In this document: piece by piece, positions 51,736 to 61,388 of the stretch
Layout: each line of letters starts with the position of its first letter
How positions within the stretch are numbered: position 1 is the first letter of the stretch
Notes under the pieces: model-generated
The model's input: only the letters and a program-made list of their open reading frames with translations
Told to the model about the DNA's origin: nothing
Database searches by the model: none
Made by a program: the position numbers and the translations under genes
Source: Lentisphaerota bacterium
Lineage (GTDB): Bacteria; Verrucomicrobiota; Lentisphaeria; Victivallales; Victivallaceae
Direction of reading: 5' to 3'
DNA length: 64,000 nucleotides
Assembly: GCA_017134815.1 (NCBI GenBank)
Contig: CP071032.1
Location: forward strand, 744,001-808,000

Positions 51736-54357
51736 ATGAAAGAAGAACTGGGTTATGCCTTTCCGGGAGACTCCGTCCCCAAGATTTCAGAAGTCGGAGG
51801 GAAAGGCTTATCATTGATAATAAGTTCAAGGGAAAAGATGCCGGTACCGCCTGGATTTGTCCTGACTGTAGAATTCTTCAGGCCATGGCTGGAAAGTATT
51901 AAATCGTCCCCTCTCTGGAAATCATTTCTTAACTCCGACAATACATCGATGATGTCGCTGTGCGAGGAAATAAAAGTATTTTCTCAGGATCTGACATTTT
52001 CACGGCAGCAAGACATATTTTTAGATAATGAACTGAAAAAGTTTCCTGATAAAACTGTTTTTGCAGTCAGGTCGTCCTCTCCTGAAGAAGATCTCGAAGG
52101 CAGTTCTTTTGCGGGGATCTATGAAACCAGGCTGGGAGTTGTGCGCAGCGACATCAAAAGCGCCGTCAGAACAGTTTTTTCATCATGTCTTGACCCAAGG
52201 ATATTTACCTACAAGAAAGAACAGGGGTTTGATGTTTTTTCTCCTCAGATTGCAGTCATTATCCAGCAGCAGATTGCCAGCGAAATTTCCGGAGTCTGCT
52301 TTTCTATCAACCCCTTTACCAATAATTACGATGAAGTCGTTATTAACAGTAACTGGGGACTTGGTGAAACGGTTGTTTCCGGTACTGTTACCCCGGATAC
52401 CTTTATATTTGACCGTTTAAAACGAAAAACCAGAAAATTCACAATCGGAAAACAGGAAAAGTCAATCTGGCTTAATGCCGATGGTGGAACAACCACCAGA
52501 AACAATACCGGAAAAGCTCAAAAAACTTTGACAGCCAAACAGGTAAAGCGCATTACAAAACTGGTAACAAAAGTAGAAAATCTCTATCAAAAACCAATGG
52601 ATATTGAATGGGCTTTTTACAATAATACCCTTTACCTGCTTCAAGCACGTCCGATAACTTCTTATATGCCGCTGCCTGAAGAAATGAAGACTGTTCCTGG
52701 AAAACCTAAAATTCTCTACCAGGATATGACGATCAGTGTTCAAGGGCTGTATCAGCCAATTTCCGTACTTGGCACCTCTATGTATCAACAGCTGCTCGAA
52801 AAGCTTTCTTTGTTCCTGTTTTCAAGTAAACCGGACCTCTCGCCCTCTAACGCGCTGCTGTTCATTATAAACGGCAGGTTCTATATAAATCTTTCAAATT
52901 TGTTTGAATTTGTCAATAAAAATAAATGTGCAGACTTTATACAAAACATGGACCCACTGGCTGCTGAAATAATCCGAGGTCTGCCCAAAAAAAGATATAA
53001 AGCCAGCGTTTCAAAAACTCCCGGTTACCGTTATACAGCTCTGAAAATATTTTGCAGGACTGTTCCATATATAACTCGTGGTCTGCTGTTTCCTAAATAC
53101 ACTAACAGATTAAACCATAAAAAGTTTCGTGAATTTGAAAAATATACTGAAAAGCTCATGCAAAGCAACCTGCAGTTAACTGAAATTACAGCAAAGTTGT
53201 TTAAAAGACTGACTGCCATGATCTTCAAAAACAGTGCTCCGCTTGGCTTATCAGGACGCGCTTTTCTAAACTACATAAAAAAACTTGTCCCTGATGCTGA
53301 AACGGAAGATTTACAGGCACTTAGCCTGGCCTTGCCAAATAACGTCACCACGGAAATGGGACTAGAGCTTTATCGGCTTTCATGTGAAATCCCCGAATCA
53401 ATGACCTCACAGGAATTCCTCAGGAGTTTGAACAATCACGCCCTGCCTTCAAATACCCAGGAAGCATGGGACAAATTTCTCCGCACTTACGGGCATCGCT
53501 GCCCGGATGAACTTGATCCGAAGTCCCCAAGATACCGTGACACTCCGGAAACGCTGGTCGAGATGATTTTTTCTATAAAGTCAGCCCCTGAAACGGAATC
53601 TCCTCTGAAAAACTTTAAGCGACTGCAAGTCAAACGAAACAAAGCTTTTCAGAAAATCTTTACTGCAGCCAGACAGAAAAGCTTCATCAAGGCAAAGATT
53701 TTAAAATTTCTGTATAGATACATTGAAACTTTTGCCGGTTATCGTGAAACTCACAAGTATTATCTGATTTACACAATTGATCAACTACGCCGGAAAGTAA
53801 TATCACAAGCAGAAAATTTGTATGCTGAGGGGCGTATTGATTCTATTAACCAGGTGTTTGACCTGACTCTTGAAGAGCTGCAAAGCTCTCTCAAGGACAG
53901 CAATTACGATATCCGGGCAAGGGCCAATCGTAATATTGTATTTCCGAATAAATTGAGAACATACCCAAAGCTGCCAACTATTTTTGACTCTCGAGGGCTT
54001 ATTCTAAGGCCGCCAGTCAAGGAAATGCTGAAAGGTGAAATATCAGGGACCCCGGTCTCTGCCGGCATTGCCAGCGGACCAGTAAAAGTTATGCACAGCC
54101 CGACAGAAAAACCTTTCAACAAGGGAGATATTCTGGTTGCGAGAGCAACTGATCCTGCATGGACAACACTTTTTGTTAACGCCTCGGCAGTAATACTTGA
54201 AGTCGGCGGGGTTTTACAGCACGGAGCTTTAGTTGCCAGAGAATACGGACTGCCCTGCATAACCGGCGTGGCAAATGCTACCAGCCTCTGGAAAGATGGA
54301 GATTCAGTTGAGGTTGACGGTTCAGCAGGAAGAATCCGCAACCTCAAGCATTCCTGA
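51736..54357 (+). CDS. rifampicin-phosphotransferase-like / PEP-synthase-type enzyme
   Basis: The 873-residue protein has the three-part layout of rifampicin phosphotransferase and PEP synthase. An N-terminal ATP-grasp region (GGKGLSLIISSREKMPVPPG, FAVRSSSPEEDLEGSSFAG, EWAFYNNTLYLLQARPIT) spans about 1-310. A long helical middle of about 450 residues follows. A C-terminal swivelling His domain reads GTPVSAGIASGPVKVM, then AVILEVGGVLQHGALVAREY with phospho-carrier His829. RPH family members (about 865 residues) have the same QHGALVAREYG-type motif, while true PEP synthases have SHAAIVARE-like motifs. It would phosphorylate an acceptor, perhaps an antibiotic or other small molecule. It stands alone and converges with the next gene. 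Confidence 0.8.
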   Translation: MKEELGYAFPGDSVPKISEVGGKGLSLIISSREKMPVPPGFVLTVEFFRPWLESIKSSPLWKSFLNSDNTSMMSLCEEIKVFSQDLTFSRQQDIFLDNELKKFPDKTVFAVRSSSPEEDLEGSSFAGIYETRLGVVRSDIKSAVRTVFSSCLDPRIFTYKKEQGFDVFSPQIAVIIQQQIASEISGVCFSINPFTNNYDEVVINSNWGLGETVVSGTVTPDTFIFDRLKRKTRKFTIGKQEKSIWLNADGGTTTRNNTGKAQKTLTAKQVKRITKLVTKVENLYQKPMDIEWAFYNNTLYLLQARPITSYMPLPEEMKTVPGKPKILYQDMTISVQGLYQPISVLGTSMYQQLLEKLSLFLFSSKPDLSPSNALLFIINGRFYINLSNLFEFVNKNKCADFIQNMDPLAAEIIRGLPKKRYKASVSKTPGYRYTALKIFCRTVPYITRGLLFPKYTNRLNHKKFREFEKYTEKLMQSNLQLTEITAKLFKRLTAMIFKNSAPLGLSGRAFLNYIKKLVPDAETEDLQALSLALPNNVTTEMGLELYRLSCEIPESMTSQEFLRSLNNHALPSNTQEAWDKFLRTYGHRCPDELDPKSPRYRDTPETLVEMIFSIKSAPETESPLKNFKRLQVKRNKAFQKIFTAARQKSFIKAKILKFLYRYIETFAGYRETHKYYLIYTIDQLRRKVISQAENLYAEGRIDSINQVFDLTLEELQSSLKDSNYDIRARANRNIVFPNKLRTYPKLPTIFDSRGLILRPPVKEMLKGEISGTPVSAGIASGPVKVMHSPTEKPFNKGDILVARATDPAWTTLFVNASAVILEVGGVLQHGALVAREYGLPCITGVANATSLWKDGDSVEVDGSAGRIRNLKHS

Positions 54358-54368
54358 ATTTTTTCCGC

Positions 54369-56036
54369 TTAATACAGCGGGGCCGTCTGGAGCTCCCATT
54401 TTGTTGCGCTGCTATCTGTGATCTCCTTCCAGAATGCTCCTGGAATATGGTTATTGTCTGCAATCAGAGGTTTCAGCTGATAAGCTGGAAAATATACTCT
54501 GCACAACAGCGGCTTGTGATCACCTTTATAAGCTATCATCTTAAGCCACTTATCTTTTGGAATATCATTCGGCACCCAGAAAGTCTGCCTTGAATTATTA
54601 TCTTGAATCAAGGGCTTGCCCCCAATTTCAACTCTTCTTATTAAGCTGCCGAATCCAAACGCGATTTTATACAAGCTCGGTGTCTTGTACCTGTGAATAG
54701 TGGAATCATAATATTTTGAAGCCTCTTTATCATCGGGAGCCAGCAGATAAAGATCAACTGTGACATCTGGAGATGTTAGGTGCTGAACCTTGCCCCCTGC
54801 TCCGTCAGCATAGGACATTCCGTAAGAGTTGGAATTACCTGCAATGTATTTATTATAAGGGTTTTGATATTTGCGATTCTTTAATGACACCCAGGAATTT
54901 TCGTCTTTCTGAAAATAATGCCCGCCCGCAGCGGTGGGAATGCGTCCGCAATTCAAGGCAATCAGCAGTTCTCTGACCGCACTTTCCACCCATGCCTGAT
55001 ACCGGTAAGTGTTTGCTGCAGTATTTCCAACCCAGTTCAAGTGAACATTGGTCGAATTCAGAACCGGGCTGACTGAGGTATCATCTATCAGTTCATCATT
55101 ATAAGTGACGTACATGCCACTGTCACTGTCGCCAAACTCAATGGTTTTGCCGTTCAAAGCGGCCTCTGTAAGGAAAATACTTGTGTCAAACTGGTAATTA
55201 TTCAATTCGAGAATGACATTCTTTACCAAAGTTCCATTCAATCTTTTTTCAACAGGGGCGGTAAAATGACCGGTGAATTCAGAGCTCAGCCAGTCGTACC
55301 TCATCCAGCTTTTATAGCCAGAACCGGCAACTGGTAATGTTTCAGTATCCAGAGTGATGCTGACCCGGTTGACAGTCAAGTCATTCAGATACTGCGCATA
55401 CATTTTTGAATAAGCTTCCGGAAGTACAGTCGGCCCCAGTATTTTTTTGTACTTCAGTTTTGGGCCACATCTTACAACAACAGATTCTATGTCTGCGGAC
55501 CTTGCTGAAAGCTCCTTGATCAGCCCCTGCAGGAAAGCATTACCATCCCGGCCATAACCAGTTTTTTTCATACCGGGATCATCACTTGTGAGACCACAGA
55601 GCATACCCACCTGCTCCAGATTATTGAGGTTCCAGTAGACCTCGCCTTTTTCACCATTAGCCGGCGGTATGTAGGTAAACTCCAATAAGCCAGTATATGC
55701 GTCACTTTCGGGACTGAGCGGTAAATTGTCCTTGAAATCTTCTGATTTGCCAGAGACCGGCCCCAGCAGCCCGAACTGCAGTTTACCGTTCTCTATGCTG
55801 TCAAAACTGATCTGATATTCGTCATTGCCATCAAGAAACGGCTGTTTATACTGCTGTGCTTGAAAATTCTGATCGCTGCCCTTTAATCCGACAACGCTTC
55901 CAGGAGATGTATCCAAGTAAATGAACGCACCCTGATTGCCGGTTTTATTATGAACGTTTATTGTAATCCTGGCAAGGCACCCAAAAGACAGAAAAACCAA
56001 AAATACAGTCAGCAATCTTCTCATTCTTCTTTTCAT
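54369..56036 (-). CDS. secreted GH64/thaumatin-like protein
   Basis: This exported protein of about 555 residues has the signal MKRRMRRLLTVFLVFLSFGC (Cys near cleavage, possible lipoprotein). The mature part begins ARITINVHNKTGNQGAFIYL, typical of thaumatin-like or GH64 beta-1,3-glucanase beta barrels. It continues with LLEFTYIPPANGEKGEVYWN, LNNLEQVGMLCGLTSDDPG and RYDWLSSEFTGHFTAPVEK. These resemble GH64 but diverge, so catalysis is not certain. The frame opens at TTG 56078; ATG 56036 begins exactly at the signal peptide. It could degrade or bind beta-1,3-glucans. It ends 11 bases from the end of the convergent RPH-like gene. Confidence 0.6.
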   Translation of the reverse strand: MKRRMRRLLTVFLVFLSFGCLARITINVHNKTGNQGAFIYLDTSPGSVVGLKGSDQNFQAQQYKQPFLDGNDEYQISFDSIENGKLQFGLLGPVSGKSEDFKDNLPLSPESDAYTGLLEFTYIPPANGEKGEVYWNLNNLEQVGMLCGLTSDDPGMKKTGYGRDGNAFLQGLIKELSARSADIESVVVRCGPKLKYKKILGPTVLPEAYSKMYAQYLNDLTVNRVSITLDTETLPVAGSGYKSWMRYDWLSSEFTGHFTAPVEKRLNGTLVKNVILELNNYQFDTSIFLTEAALNGKTIEFGDSDSGMYVTYNDELIDDTSVSPVLNSTNVHLNWVGNTAANTYRYQAWVESAVRELLIALNCGRIPTAAGGHYFQKDENSWVSLKNRKYQNPYNKYIAGNSNSYGMSYADGAGGKVQHLTSPDVTVDLYLLAPDDKEASKYYDSTIHRYKTPSLYKIAFGFGSLIRRVEIGGKPLIQDNNSRQTFWVPNDIPKDKWLKMIAYKGDHKPLLCRVYFPAYQLKPLIADNNHIPGAFWKEITDSSATKWELQTAPLY

Positions 56037-56307
56037 AGCAGTAAATCCCATAATTGATTTTTTGCATAATTCGCCCAATTTTTAGACCAGCGGGAAATTG
56101 TTGAGCAATTATAGTAATAATACTAATATTCAATAGCTATATATTCATTTTGCCCTGCATTCAAGTCTTAAAGCATATTCATTTTGCAGAATATCGATTT
56201 TTAATGCTCCTTGGTCGTCAGATTGCATTCTTGCAATTCTCTATTATGTTAAACCCAATGTAAAAATTGCGAAATATCTGGAACTTAGCAAAGATTCGAG
56301 GAGCTTT

Positions 56308-57957
56308 ATGCATAAAGTCACTCTTGCTGAACATCTTTTGACGCGCCTTAAGGAACTGAATATTGAACATATTTTCGGAGTTCCGGGCGATTATAACCTT
56401 TCCTTTCTCGAAAGAATCGTTGACTGTCCCGACATGGAATGGATAGGCAACTGTAATGAACTTAACGCCTCATATGCCGCGGACGGTTATGCCCGTGTGC
56501 GGGGAGCGTCCGCGCTGGTCACTACTTTTGGTGTTGGCGAGCTGAGTGCTGTAAACGGCTTAGCCGGGGCTTTTTCCGAACATGTACCGATAATCAGTAT
56601 TGTCGGTATGCCCTCAACCGCCATGCAGCACGGACATGTTATTGTTCACCATACATTAGGCAACACAGATTTCCGGGTTTTTGCCGAAATGAGCGGCAAA
56701 GTTACCTGCGGGCAGGCAATACTCAACCAAGATAACGCTGCGACGGCTATTGACGAACTGCTTACCAGAGCAGTTCATCATAAAAGGCCGGTTTACATCG
56801 GGATTCCAAGTGACATGTTTATGGTAGAAGTTAAAGCCGACTCCACCCCGTTAAAACTAAGCCAGCCAGAATCCGATCCCAACGCCCTGAACGAAGCAGT
56901 CGCGGCAGCAGCAAAACTCATTAACCGGTCAGAGCGCCCGGTGATGCTTATTGATCTGGACGCTGAACGTTTTGCTATGAAATCGCTTATCAAAGAGTTT
57001 CTGAAAGAGACTAATTTTCCGGCCGTTACCCGTCCTCTGGGCAAAGGTGTAGTAGATGAGTCATACCATAACTTCCTTGGCTTTGACAGTGGAAATTTCA
57101 GTGTTCCGGCATTGCGCCAGCGCCTTGAGGGCTCTGACTGTATAGTCACCTGTGGAACCAAGCAGTCTGACTTCAACACCGGCAATTTCACTTCAACCCT
57201 GAATCTGAACTCAGTGATCTGTATCCAAAGCGGTTATGTCAGAGTAAGACATGCCGTTTTCGACAATGTGTTCTATACAGACTTCATTCCTGCATTGAAA
57301 GATAAACTTAAACGTAAATTTGCCACTGAGCCGCTTTCAGTTCTCGAAGCGGATATATATACTGCCTCGGATAAACCTGTCACTCAGGAGCGGTTCTGGC
57401 AGCGAGCGGCAGGAATTATCAAACCGGATTCGATTCTGGTCTGTGAGGTTGGGACCTCGCTTTTCGGGCTTTTTCAGCGAAAACTGCCGGATAATGTTAA
57501 GTTTGTCGGTTCTGTATTGTGGGCTTCAATCGGCTACTCTGTAGGTGCTCTGCTTGGCGCCTCCCTTGCTGCCCGCAGGAAGGAAGCTGTGCTGTTTGTC
57601 GGGGACGGTTCCTTGCAATTAACTGCACAGGCCCTGTCAACAATGCTGCGGCTGAAACTTAACCCGGTAATTTTTGTTATTAATAATCAGGGATATACTG
57701 TTGAAAGGGTAATCCATGGTGCTCATAAGCCTTTCAATGATATAATGAACTGGCAGTACACAAAACTTCCTGAAACTTTCAATGGTTCAGCCTGGACCGC
57801 GCGTGTTTCAACCGAACTTGAACTGGAAACCGCTCTAGGTGAAATTGAAAAACATAAAGAAAAACTGCGGTTGATCGAAGTGGTCATGGATAAGTTTGAT
57901 GCTCCTGAGCTGCTGCAGAAAATTGGCAGTTCCTGTGCGGATTTAAATCGTTACTGA
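56308..57957 (+). CDS. pyruvate/indolepyruvate decarboxylase (TPP enzyme)
   Basis: This 549-residue thiamine-diphosphate decarboxylase would convert a 2-oxo acid to an aldehyde and CO2. Visible features are the catalytic Glu51 in GNCNELNASYAADGYARV, the His pair His114-His115 in HVIVHHTLGNTDF and the TPP/Mg motif VGDGSLQLTAQALS ending in VINNQGYTVERVIHG. The length matches PDC and IPDC. The His-His pair marks the pyruvate decarboxylase subgroup rather than acetolactate synthase. CGAGGAG precedes the ATG. With a PDC the cell could make acetaldehyde, hence ethanol; no alcohol dehydrogenase is adjacent. Substrate choice between pyruvate and aromatic oxo acids cannot be decided here. Confidence 0.9.
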   Translation: MHKVTLAEHLLTRLKELNIEHIFGVPGDYNLSFLERIVDCPDMEWIGNCNELNASYAADGYARVRGASALVTTFGVGELSAVNGLAGAFSEHVPIISIVGMPSTAMQHGHVIVHHTLGNTDFRVFAEMSGKVTCGQAILNQDNAATAIDELLTRAVHHKRPVYIGIPSDMFMVEVKADSTPLKLSQPESDPNALNEAVAAAAKLINRSERPVMLIDLDAERFAMKSLIKEFLKETNFPAVTRPLGKGVVDESYHNFLGFDSGNFSVPALRQRLEGSDCIVTCGTKQSDFNTGNFTSTLNLNSVICIQSGYVRVRHAVFDNVFYTDFIPALKDKLKRKFATEPLSVLEADIYTASDKPVTQERFWQRAAGIIKPDSILVCEVGTSLFGLFQRKLPDNVKFVGSVLWASIGYSVGALLGASLAARRKEAVLFVGDGSLQLTAQALSTMLRLKLNPVIFVINNQGYTVERVIHGAHKPFNDIMNWQYTKLPETFNGSAWTARVSTELELETALGEIEKHKEKLRLIEVVMDKFDAPELLQKIGSSCADLNRY

Positions 57958-58024
57958 TTGCAAAAAGCAAAGAGACATACTATTGTTCAATACATTCAAT
58001 ATCAGATAAATTGCGAGGATCATA

Positions 58025-58765
58025 ATGAAAAAACAATCGTTGCTGATTGCCGCCGCAGCTTTAACCGGTTCTCTGCTGCTGTGCTCATGCACAAGCACGC
58101 CTGAATATAATACAGCTGATAAAGACTCAAAAAAACAACTGCCTGCATTTGAAAAAGCTATCGCCCTGAACCAGAACAAATCAGCTGAGGCCATGCTTGC
58201 TGCCGGAGTGCCGATCAACGCACGCAACCCTGACAGCGGCTGGTCACCGCTTATTTCGGCTATTTACTTCAACAACTGGGAAATCGCCCGGGAACTGATC
58301 AAAGGCGGCGCTGATGTCAACCTTGGCGACAACATGCGGCGCACCCCGCTGATGTGGGCTGCCATGCGCGGCAATAAAGATATGGTCAAGTTCCTGATCG
58401 AACACGGTGCCAAGGTCAATGACCGTGATATCTACGGGCGCAACGCTTTTCAATATGCCATGGCCTATAAAAAGGACGATCTGGCTCTGTACCTGATCCG
58501 GGCCGGACGCAAACCGCATACCTTGCGCATAAATACTGAAAAGTACGAAAAGATGCTTGAGGAAAAACAGAAACAGGAAGAGCTGGATAAGCAAAAATCC
58601 AGACAGGTTGAAGCCGCTGCCGTCAGAAAGCAACAGGCTGAAGCCGCAAAAACTGATAACCAACCCCAGTCTGCAGCTGCTGAAAAGTCAGACAAACCAG
58701 CAGCTAATACAGCTACTGAAGATGCAAAATACATCATTCAACAAGTTCCGGACCCTAAAAAGTAA
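58025..58765 (+). CDS. ankyrin-repeat lipoprotein
   Basis: This 246-residue lipoprotein has the signal MKKQSLLIAAAALTGSLLLC with Cys in the LLCSC context. About four ankyrin repeats lie at residues 40-165: SGWSPLISAIYFNNWEIARE, RTPLMWAAMRGNKDMVKFLI and GRNAFQYAMAYKKDDLALYL. A charged, Lys/Gln/Ala-rich coiled tail follows. It is probably an envelope scaffold protein. GCGAGGA precedes the ATG. It follows the decarboxylase closely (67 bases) and may be cotranscribed. Its last 11 bases overlap the end of the convergent SbcC-like gene. Confidence 0.8.
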   Translation: MKKQSLLIAAAALTGSLLLCSCTSTPEYNTADKDSKKQLPAFEKAIALNQNKSAEAMLAAGVPINARNPDSGWSPLISAIYFNNWEIARELIKGGADVNLGDNMRRTPLMWAAMRGNKDMVKFLIEHGAKVNDRDIYGRNAFQYAMAYKKDDLALYLIRAGRKPHTLRINTEKYEKMLEEKQKQEELDKQKSRQVEAAAVRKQQAEAAKTDNQPQSAAAEKSDKPAANTATEDAKYIIQQVPDPKK

Positions 58766-61388
58766 CTTCAGAGGCTCCGTGCTTTAACAGGATATCCCGT
58801 ACAAACTTGTGGCAGGTAAGCATAATTACCTGCCTTTTTTTTGCAAATTTGTTTAAAGCGCTCACTGCAGTATGCAGCCGCTGCTGGTCAAAGTTAACAA
58901 GAATATCGTCAAACACTACCGGCAGCGCCTCACTCTGTTGCTCATACTGCTCAATCAAGCCTAGGCGCATTGCCAGATAAAGCTGCTCACGTGTGCCACG
59001 GCTGAGTTTTGCGACATCTTTTGAAGCCATGGCAGCTGTCTTTATCTGCAACTCATCGGATTCCAGCGGCTTGGATATCTCCAGATAACGATTATCTGTA
59101 AAATTCCTGAATATCCCCGATGCCTGACGCAAAACCTCAGGCTGTTTCTCACGCTCATACCGGGCTACAGCCTTCTGTAAAACGGTTCCAGCTGTAACAA
59201 AAACCGCCCACTGACTTGCAGCATCACGCATCTGCTGAATAAGCCTTTCACGTTCATTGCGCAGCTGAATAAGCCGGTCGCTGGAAACCAGACTGTCCAG
59301 TTCAGTCTGTATACTGCCATTTTTTGTATTCTGCACGTCAATTTGCGAATTTAGTTCGTTGATCTCAGTCTGCAGTTCGGCAATCCGGTTTTCAATGACA
59401 TCTGAAGTCAGGTTTTTCAGTATATTACTAAGTTCAATATCGTCCCACTCCGAACCGAAAATCTCCTGAAGGCGCTCCAGGCAGCGCTGTTTGCGGTCAT
59501 TTATCTCATCCCGCTTGCGGCTGGCCTGATACGCCTGTTTGAATTCATCATCGGAAGCAGCACTGAACTTATCCAGAAAGGCATGATAATTGTCAACGGC
59601 GGATTTATTTACCTTCTGGTCTAAATTCAAGGTTTCGAGTGCCTCTTTAAGCCGTTTTTCAAGGCTGTTCTTTTCTCTTTTACTTTCATCATTCTCCCTT
59701 GCGGCCAGAGCAATCACCGAAATATTTGAAGGAATATCCTGTGAAAACTGTTTTTCAGGCAGTAAAGCAGCTATAGCAATAACCCGCTTTTCAACTTCAT
59801 CAAGCCATGTGACAGCATTATCAAACTCCCGCCTTTTTTCCAAGTGCTCCTGCTCAAGCTGCGACAGCTGTTCACAATGCTCAGAGTATTCAAGCACCGC
59901 TGCGGGCAGCAAGTCATTTTTGAGACCGTTTTCCTGCAGCCAGTGCAGCCAGTCCTGTTTAGAACTGTCAGCACCCTGCCCAGAGCTATCATTCTCTCCT
60001 GATCCAACAGCACCGCTGATCAAAGCAGCTACAACAGCGATAAATGCCAGCACCCACAAAGTATAAGCGTTGGCAGGCAAGCTGTTGAAGAAAAAAACTG
60101 TGCCGGCCACAACAGCGATCAAGCATACAGCAATTGATATTCTGAAAAATATTTTGCGGTTCAGGTTTGTATCAGCCCGTTTTTTCAGCAGCAGTTCTAC
60201 ATTTTCTGTCTGCTTCTCCTGCTCAAGGCGCTGTCTGAAAAATTCAACAGCATTTCGCTGTTCCAGGTTCAGCGGTGCAAAGTCCCCATTTAAGGCTATT
60301 CCCGAAATATCCTGTTTAACTTTCATAGTTTCCGCATCAAGCTGTTCCAGCTTTTTACTCCGATGATGCATAGCGCTGTGTTCAGCACGAAAGCGTTCTA
60401 TACACCCCTGCAAAGCCTGAACTTCAGAAGCATTTTTCAATAATCCGATGTTTATTTCCAGATTATTAACTGCGGTCTCGAGTTTATGGCATTCAACCTC
60501 CTGCTGCTGCAGCTTACTGGCAGACTGTTCGAGATTAAACTTTATACTCTGAAATTCCTCCAGGTCCTCAGGGGCAATATGGGCCAAAGCCGGCAATTCC
60601 TTCATCTCTTTCCGGCAGGCTTCAAGTTTGTGGTATTCACCCGACGCTTCACGTTTGCGCTCCCAGTCGCGTAACTCAATGCCGTAATTTTTCCTTCTTT
60701 CACGCAATTCATCAAGTTCTGCAAGCAGCCCGGCCCGGCAGTCAGTCAACTCTTCATATTTCTCAAGCGACGAACCGGCAGCCTCAATCTCACGGTCAAG
60801 TTCAGCAAGCTGTTTTTTAAGGTTCGCAAATACCTGATTCTGTCCGCGCGGCTTGAAAATATCTTCAGCACTGGAAGTTAGCTGCTTTTTTACCGCGGCA
60901 AGAGAAACTCCGTCAATATCCATTCCGGCACCATAAATACGGCTTTTTATATCATCTCCGGATAAAGATTCTGTTGAGTAAAGTTCTTCTATGGAGACAG
61001 CGTAAACATTATGGTAGAATATTTTGCCCGCCCTGAGAATACTTTTTAAATCATCGGGATTCCTGGAAACTCTACCGTCCTGCCAGGTAATAAGTACTTC
61101 GCCGCCTTTGCTCCATTTTTTGCGTTCAATGGTGAGTTCCTCGCCATTGTCAAGCTCGCACACCAGGCGTCCCCCCGGAATACCACCGTCAACCGGTTCA
61201 TAGCGGTTAAAGTCATTTTTTTTGCTTTTCGGAGGAAAGCCGAACAAAATCCGGCGCACAAATTCAAACAGAGTAGTTTTGCCGTGTTCATTGGGGCCGA
61301 AAAGGACATTAATCCCTCTGCCCAGGCCTTCAGTCCGGCGATCGGATAAAGTACCATAGTTGTCAATAAATATAGCTTTTATAATCAA
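58755..61388 (-). CDS. SbcC/YhaN-like SMC-type ATPase
   Basis: This 877-residue ATPase of the SbcC/RecN/Rad50 class would partner the SbcD-like nuclease upstream. Walker A is LFGPNEHGKTTL (residues 31-39). Long coiled coils carry many Glu/Leu/Lys residues. A membrane-like hairpin of two segments lies near 405-455 (IFFRISIAVCLIAVVAGTVF, WVLAFIAVVAALISGAVG), the mark of the YhaN subgroup. The signature SRGTREQLYLAMRLG and Walker B LPVVFDDILVNFDQQR are at the C-terminal end. The start overlaps sbcD by 4 bases. It acts on DNA ends, probably in repair; the membrane hairpin suggests a membrane-linked form. Confidence 0.88.
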   Translation of the reverse strand: MIIKAIFIDNYGTLSDRRTEGLGRGINVLFGPNEHGKTTLFEFVRRILFGFPPKSKKNDFNRYEPVDGGIPGGRLVCELDNGEELTIERKKWSKGGEVLITWQDGRVSRNPDDLKSILRAGKIFYHNVYAVSIEELYSTESLSGDDIKSRIYGAGMDIDGVSLAAVKKQLTSSAEDIFKPRGQNQVFANLKKQLAELDREIEAAGSSLEKYEELTDCRAGLLAELDELRERRKNYGIELRDWERKREASGEYHKLEACRKEMKELPALAHIAPEDLEEFQSIKFNLEQSASKLQQQEVECHKLETAVNNLEINIGLLKNASEVQALQGCIERFRAEHSAMHHRSKKLEQLDAETMKVKQDISGIALNGDFAPLNLEQRNAVEFFRQRLEQEKQTENVELLLKKRADTNLNRKIFFRISIAVCLIAVVAGTVFFFNSLPANAYTLWVLAFIAVVAALISGAVGSGENDSSGQGADSSKQDWLHWLQENGLKNDLLPAAVLEYSEHCEQLSQLEQEHLEKRREFDNAVTWLDEVEKRVIAIAALLPEKQFSQDIPSNISVIALAARENDESKREKNSLEKRLKEALETLNLDQKVNKSAVDNYHAFLDKFSAASDDEFKQAYQASRKRDEINDRKQRCLERLQEIFGSEWDDIELSNILKNLTSDVIENRIAELQTEINELNSQIDVQNTKNGSIQTELDSLVSSDRLIQLRNERERLIQQMRDAASQWAVFVTAGTVLQKAVARYEREKQPEVLRQASGIFRNFTDNRYLEISKPLESDELQIKTAAMASKDVAKLSRGTREQLYLAMRLGLIEQYEQQSEALPVVFDDILVNFDQQRLHTAVSALNKFAKKRQVIMLTCHKFVRDILLKHGASEVTF

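Noticed and set aside
58244..60366. Opposite-strand frames within the ankyrin lipoprotein and SbcC-like genes
   Set aside because: Low-complexity Ser/Cys/Phe-rich translations produced by the codon pattern of the real genes.
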